A DNA stretch of 64,000 bases, from NCBI GenBank assembly GCA_963989385.1, contig OZ022510.1:29889448-29953447 (forward strand), given 5' to 3'. Positions within the stretch are counted from its first letter, which is position 1. The number at the start of each line of letters is the position of its first letter. The translations under genes were made by a program, and so were the position numbers. This DNA is from Ctena decussata (taxonomy: Eukaryota; Mollusca; Bivalvia; Lucinida; Lucinidae). This document shows, piece by piece, positions 58,266 to 64,000 of this stretch. The notes beneath the pieces were generated by a model. The model did not search any database. It saw only the letters and a program-made list of their open reading frames with translations, and was not told the origin of the DNA.

Positions 58266-58559
58266 CAGCATTAAATGCCTTTGGGAATTATTTCAAATAC
58301 AGATGTCTTTTCTTATAATGAATTAATTATGGTGCCAACCTATATGTAATATACGTTGCTGAGAATAATGATTTTAGCAAGATACTGGTTAATGCAAATA
58401 CAAATATACATATCGTAGAGAATATTTTTGCGGCATTGTAACCATGAACACAATATATGTCAATGTTCAAACTTTTCAGTTTAAATCAGAAATTAAAGGA
58501 GAAGAAGAAAAAAAAACACACATTTCATTGCGTTCTATTCAATATGTAATGAACGTAGA

Positions 58560-58765
58560 TTTGCTCGATGTCTGGATTACTGATATCTCAAAGAACCCCG
58601 TTATGTCAAAGAGTATCATTTGAAAACCTTGCATATATGGCCTAATATTTCAGCACCTATTGTGTCAAACTTCTGCTATCTCAAAGAAAAATTTCTGGGA
58701 CCGGACAATTCATCAGTAGGTTGGTATGAACTTCAATTTTGAGGTATCGATAGTTGACTGTATCA
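58560..58765. mobile_element. pogo-like MITE relative, copy C (diverged)
   Basis: 'ttactgatatctcaaagaa', 'ctatctcaaag', 'ttctgggaccgg' and the terminal 'tatcgatagttgactgtat' correspond to parts of copies A and B. The left TIR is eroded. Confidence 0.6.
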
Positions 58766-58879
58766 TAGTGTTTTCAGATAGGATGTTTTGAACAGAGTAA
58801 TACATGTAACTTCCTATGTCATTTTGCCTTGAAACTACATCGCCCTTGCCCTCTGTTTTATCCTCTAAGGTGATATTTG

Positions 58880-59155
58880 GTGCATTTATGTCATTTCAAA
58901 TTTGTCAACATAGTATGAGTTTGCAGATATTTTTTTAATCTAATATATAGCTTTAAAAGTGGCGTGGAAATAGATTTCCATATTTGCAATATAAAGCATG
59001 CTCAAAAGTGCACGAATAATTGGGTATGTCATTTCAAACTTGTCAACGCAGTATGAGTTTACAGATATGGCCTAATCTTTATTTTATAATCTAATATATT
59101 GCTTCTAGGGTGTCGTGGATATAGATTTCCATATTTGCAGTATAAAACAGGTTGA
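58880..59155 (+). repeat. 138-bp tandem duplication
   Basis: 'atgtcatttcaaatttgtca' at 58888 recurs at 59026, and both copies continue through 'agatttccatatttgca'. Confidence 0.85.
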
Positions 59156-59389
59156 AATACAAACCGCATTAAGTGCGAAAATGTGGGGTTTTCAATTTCA
59201 ATCAATGATTTTGTAATGCTTATTGACAAAATATGAAAAAAATGCTCGGAGAATAGTTACAGGCAAATTTAATTTTATTGATGAAAGCAAAAGAGTGAAT
59301 GTATCATATTGTTGTATGCGTTTTATACTGGCACTATCTTTTTTTCTGGATTCTTGCATGCTTTATTCACAGGTTATAATCGATTCCGC

Positions 59390-59680
59390 TAATTTTCGCT
59401 TCCTGCAGAGACTGTATTTCACATTTGGCTACCGACGAGACTGTCTGTGATCTCTTGCTTCCTGCCGAGACTTCTGTACATGATAAATGGCTTCCTGCAG
59501 AGACTGTCCACGTAATTCTGCTTCCTGCCGAGGCCCTCGGCAGGAAGCAGAGTCACGCGGACAGTCTCGGCAGGAAGCCATTTTTCGAGGACAGTAATCG
59601 CTGCAGGAAGCAAGAATTCGCGGACAGTGGCGGCGGAAGCCAAATGTGACGGAAGTCTCTGCAAGAAGCGCAAATTGGCG
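59390..59680. repeat. 290-bp palindrome of repeated CGGCAGGAAGC units
   Basis: The centre is 'ctgccgag gcc ctcggcag' at about 59524-59543. Each arm contains four to five copies of 'gcttcctgc(c/a)gagac' or the inverse, spaced ~30 bp, out to 'cacatttggct' / 'gccaaatgtg' and 'cgcttcctgcagagac' / 'gtctctgcaagaagcg'. The two opposite-strand ORFs here arise from the symmetry and are not genes. Confidence 0.88.
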
Positions 59681-60990
59681 GACTGGTTTATCCTCTGTGG
59701 TTTTTGTTTACACGTGCCTTATCTTGTCAAGTATTGTGATACCGCGACGGAAATGTGAATAACCAGAGACAAAGTATAAGAAATTACGTCGTATTGGTAA
59801 ATATTCAGAGAAAGCATCTTAACAAGTTTCACTTGGCCTATATGCCAAATTCTAAAAAAATGAATTAGCTCCCCTAAGCGCAAATTCTTTTCTACAAGCG
59901 TAGACCTGTTTTAGAAATACTTCACCGTGTAGAAAAGACCATGAAAAGAAACGTAAGATGTCCCCTGTTGCAGAAATTGCAGAAAAATCATTGATATGGT
60001 CTCATACTCTTAAGGTATAATATCACCGTCAAAGTTTTAAACATACAGGAAAGCAAAAAGGAGTCAAATAAAGTGGTCCCTTTTTCAAATGGCAAAGCAT
60101 GGAAGCGTACCCATACACCATGAACACTGAATAAAACCATATTAAGCGAGATTTATTTGCTTTATTGCATACAAATAGTAACTCTTTTTAGTGGATTTAC
60201 CGAACAGTTTCACGTCTTGTATTCATTAGAACATGCAAGCACCCCAAATGGTCCTAATGTCCTTCTTTCTCTCTACCAACATGCTAAACACTAATGGTTT
60301 ACATAAACACGTGTTAAAACGTTTGCCATTCTTTTACCTTGGCGATTTTGCTTGTCTTTATGTTTTATACAACATAGACAAGATCAAAGTAACATTGTAA
60401 TCTTCATCACGTGCTGTTTCACTTGTTTGATTAAAGATTCCGCGGAGCGATGTTGTAATCGACAACGTACCGTAAAAATCAAAGAGTTTGGACAGAAAGT
60501 GTAGGCAAACAGTGCAGATCTAAGTCAGGAGAAGTTTTATCAGGATCTACATTCCTTACAGTTGCATCTGTATATTTTGTACGCGTAACTGCATTGTAAA
60601 ACAAATTTTAGGACACGTAGTGTAATCATTTTGTATGTACCGATTTTAGAATTTTACGTAGATATAGGCGAGTGCTTTAGAAAAGCAAAATATTCTGTTC
60701 TGATAAAATAAATGTAAAAATTGTTATGTAACGATTTTCATTATGTGGTAAAATGAGGAATGTTTACTTCATGTCATAATGACGGTAAGTGGTTATCTCT
60801 ACTGTACTTATTTGAAACTTGTTTAATTTTCACTTGCGAGTATTAAATAATAATGTGTCTATGTAAAATGTTAGCATATAAATGTGAAACTTGTAACGTT
60901 ACGGATGTTCATTATGTGATGGTATCAGGAATATTTGTTTCTTATCGTTATCTCAGTGAGTAGTAATTTGTTTTGTAATTATTTGAGATA
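59681..60990. other. Unassigned sequence with one short repeat
   Basis: No gene. 60490-60550 ('gcaaacagtgcagatctaag') weakly resembles the hairpin core at 20815. Confidence 0.4.
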
Positions 60991-61156
60991 TGAGCCGCGA
61001 TCAGACTCTTTGTTAAAGGCTCAAAGGGTAGCTAAGGGACTAAGCTACCCTTATGCGGACAGCGAAGACTCTGATCAGACTGGGCGGATGCCCAGGCTGA
61101 TCTGAGTCTGCGCTGGGCGCACAACCACATTGTTGGTTTTGTCGTGTCGCGGCTCA
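60991..61156. mobile_element. TGAGCCGCGAC foldback MITE, copy 6 (left-arm deletion)
   Basis: Starts 'tgagccgcga' and jumps directly to 'tcagactctttgttaaag', missing about 75 bp of the left arm. The right half is complete to 'gtcgtgtcgcggctca'. Confidence 0.85.
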
Positions 61157-61530
61157 ATTATTTTTATCATTCATATTACAAAACAATAGTGCTGGCAGAT
61201 CCTTGCTCTACCCCGAAAATAGAAAGGAACACTTTTTGGAAATAAGAACAATGACGATAACGTGTTTGTTTCATCAAAAGCAGGCCATACAAAAAAGACA
61301 AGAAGCAAATTTAAGCATTTACATTATCTGCTTGACTTATTATTTCCATAAACAAGTATCTGTCGTTTGGGTATTGGTCTTAAAATATTCTGCCTTGTAT
61401 ATCTAGTCTTTTCGGCTGTATCACTAAAAATGTTCCTAAAGTATGCTCGAATAGCGAAGACATAATCAAGTTTGTGAATCTATGCATTCTAACTAGAGCT
61501 TGCAGTTTGCTCTTTTAAGTGCCTTAAGGT

Positions 61531-61704
61531 ACATAAATGATTGATTGATTGATTGATTGATTTGATGCTTAACGTCCACGGTAAACAGCTATGGTCATGT
61601 CGGGACGGTCAGTTAACCTAACCACACTATTCCTGGGCAGGCTTAGACCTCCTAAGCGGTTAACCAGTACTAAGTGCACATACTTTCGCTAGTAACATAA
61701 ATGA
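61531..61704 (-). mobile_element. SINE with target duplication and TCAA tail
   Basis: The direct duplication acataaatga (61531-61540 and 61695-61704) flanks a minus-strand element ending 'gtggacgttaagcatcaaat' and (TCAA)n. The 3' domain resembles the SINE at 14225 ('ggacgttaa'). The head is not tRNA-like as far as I can see, so it may be 5'-truncated. Confidence 0.8.
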
Positions 61705-64000
61705 AGTGTGTACAGTAAAGGCTCCGATCAGACTGTGGGTACATAGGGTGGTCTGAGCCTTTGCTTGTCGCATATGTGATAAGCATTATTTTTTTATTAT
61801 CACGTCATCCACACTAAGCAGTCGCTCGCCCGAGCAATGAGCAACTAATTACAACTTTTGAATATTCAAAATTCAAACATAATCCAGAATGGAAGATTTG
61901 CATTGGGGCTCTGTAAGCTTTGATCTGAAGACACTGGTTTCAATATCTGCAAATTGTGGGGACAAAATTACAGTTTGTCTTAAACTACTTGCATTACGGC
62001 TAGCTTATCAAAAGATAAATAAACAACATTGTTTTCCCATTATGATACCATTTACTTACTCCGTCAATTTTCAAACGATAAACTTTAATGTATTGATATC
62101 TTCATTTGTAGTTAAGCGTCTCATCGAGACATTCTTTTCGTTGGTTACAAACATTGAGCTTTCCAGCGACACAAATCACGTGGTCGTATTTCTCATCAGT
62201 GATATCGTTATCACTATCTGGAATATTTGACGTATATCTGTTTTCGTGTGGATCTTTTTGCAAGAGGAGCAGCCTGTGATCTCTCCAGTGAGATCTATAT
62301 TTTAGTCGCAACGCCTCCACTAGTTTTGACAGAATTAGATATTGGTGTCACCGTCTGAAGTAGATCATATTTATAGGTCCATAAGAGGACTCTTTTGGCC
62401 GGAAATGATGTCTACTGACAAAACGTATAGGTGCAACTCCTTTAAATGTTCAAATGATAAAAAATAAACTTTCACGATACTGTTATCACCATTTGGAGTA
62501 ATTCCAATCACCGGACAGATTCTGTCCGTGTTATAGCTATTGACCTGTCCAGCAAACCAAATCTTGTCGCACCATTTCAATCCTTAAATTCCAACCTACT
62601 TACAAGCAGCTTTGAGGATACTTATATCTCTACCTGAATAAAATAAAAGATCATCGTTGTTAAGAGCGGATCCCCTCTGCAGCTGTTACAGACCTTGATT
62701 AGTCTAGTAAGATAAATCTTGTGGTCAATATATTAATAAATCTGGCATGGGAACAGACGCCTGTAAGTAAAGTATATCATATGGGTTCTTACATGCTTCA
62801 TCAAATATGAAATGCAATGTAGTGTCTATAAATGAATACATACTGGACCTTTTTAGCTTTCCATATCATTATCAAATTGCCATGATTGCCATATTTGTGA
62901 TGTTACATGGTTTAACGTTTCATGGTCAGTTCGAGAATGATCTTTTTTCGAGCTGATATGAATACTCTGGTGCATGACTTGCAAGACCATACTCAAAGTT
63001 ATTGATTCAGTAAAGCGTCAAAGTACCAAATCCGTAAGTCCGAACTCATATAATCCATACAAACAGACGAATCAGACTTAAGGGAATAATTATATTCAGG
63101 GTCTCTATAAATCAGAATATAGGCAGCATAGTAAAACTTTTGGTGTTGTTCGAGTTTGTAACTGCTATGCTAGGCAACGCACCTATAATTTCTACCTGGC
63201 TTGTATTGCTGTCTACAGTCTAGGAATTTAAAACCTGGTAGTCTAACTATTTAACGCTTGACTGTAAAAATTAATCTTCCAAGAGCCTCAGGACCATATA
63301 TTCGCTGGAATTTTCGAGGTTTCATACACTGAATTAAGAAGTATGTGTTGAAGAACATCCAGTGATGCACCATTAGCCAGGAAGACAATAAAACTTACCT
63401 ATAACACCTGCGACTCAAAGTGTAATTATCAAAACTATCTTAATTGAAAGCACAACACTTACCTGTAAGCAAGTAATTAGCCCATGTGCTGACATGTCAG
63501 GGCCAAATTTATGTAACGTATACATCATTTGCTGCACAAATAACGAAACAGGAGTCAAACTAATATATGAACGCGTTTCCAAAAAACAGACGTAAACGAA
63601 AAGACACAAGTAAATATATTGAGTGTTCACGCCAAATCTGTGAATGTGATACCCACATGCATCTTAAAACGATGGGCGCCATTCTTTATCGAAACTGTAT
63701 AATCCAGCATGGGCCCAGTTGTTCAAAACTACTTTGTTAGTTAATGAGATGTTAAATTTTCAAACGTGTTGTACGTAAAACACTCCCATTTTCAGCGGAT
63801 AGAAGGCTCCCCTCATTTTTTCCGCAAAAAATATTAGCACACTTAATAAAGACTTAAAGACGATGCTTTGAACAACCGACCCCTGATATACAATTTGGTC
63901 CTTGATATTATCAGGAAAGACTTTACTCAGATAGTAAGTATCAAAAGTAATTATTTGGAAATAACATCTAAATAATTAAATTTAAAGGTTAAGATTATTT
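61705..64000. other. Unassigned sequence to window end
   Basis: No gene that I can support. Two minus-strand frames (62102-62320, 62371-62580) look somewhat protein-like but lack a recognisable domain. 61707-61770 weakly resembles the TGAGCCGCGAC family interior. Confidence 0.4.

Noticed and set aside
59419..59673. Overlapping sense and antisense ORFs of 74 and 84 aa
   Set aside because: Both follow from the palindrome of repeated units; symmetry explains the similar peptides.
62102..62580. Two minus-strand ORFs that look weakly protein-like
   Set aside because: No domain, no start context and no splice structure that I could support. A translated search of 62.0-62.6 kb against bivalve proteomes would decide.

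Overview
The window looks like eukaryotic, AT-rich intergenic or intronic DNA from a mollusc, most likely a bivalve. I infer this from the repeats: interspersed families with 'gccgttaaaccc'-type SINE tails, tandem 'cttgtccgggccataactt' repeats, and a foldback family ending in TGAGCCGCGAC. I recall these types from clam and other bivalve genomes but cannot search for them here. I found no convincing host protein-coding gene, no complete tRNA or rRNA gene and no bacterial feature. Nearly everything recognisable is a mobile element, a tandem repeat or a palindrome.

Layout. 1-9.9 kb: a 150-bp palindrome; a 1.2-kb repeat built of palindromic 'TCCCTAAGTGTCCGACA' modules; a hAT-like DNA element with a BED-finger remnant; two terminal-inverted-repeat (TIR) elements; and a 5'-truncated LINE (reverse transcriptase, minus strand). 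9.6-16.1 kb: twin hairpins, then a 4.7-kb segment bounded by 65-bp inverted repeats that contains a degenerate 'CATGCATGG' satellite in two opposed orientations, itself hit by a tRNA-derived SINE with a target duplication. 17-25 kb: foldbacks, a second rearranged copy of the TGTCCGACA repeat, and a 25-bp minisatellite with a 99-bp higher-order period. 25-31 kb: foldback MITEs, SINEs, and a 1.37-kb element made of two kinds of tandem repeat.

32.4-39 kb: the centrepiece is an apparently intact non-LTR retrotransposon on the minus strand. ORF1 (630 aa; coiled coil plus L1-ORF1p-like RNA-binding domains) and ORF2 (endonuclease, reverse transcriptase, C-terminal CCHC knuckle) lie in the same reading frame, separated only by one UAG codon. 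ORF2 has no AUG until after several catalytic motifs of its endonuclease. This suggests UAG readthrough or another unusual expression route for ORF2.

39-64 kb: SINE copies, several long palindromes, a 161-bp tandem array, pogo-like MITEs (one split by a nested insertion with a 7-bp target duplication), further foldback MITEs, and a 290-bp palindrome of repeated 'cggcaggaagc' units. Stretches with nothing recognisable are stated as such. Boundaries were judged by eye and may be off by a few to tens of bases.
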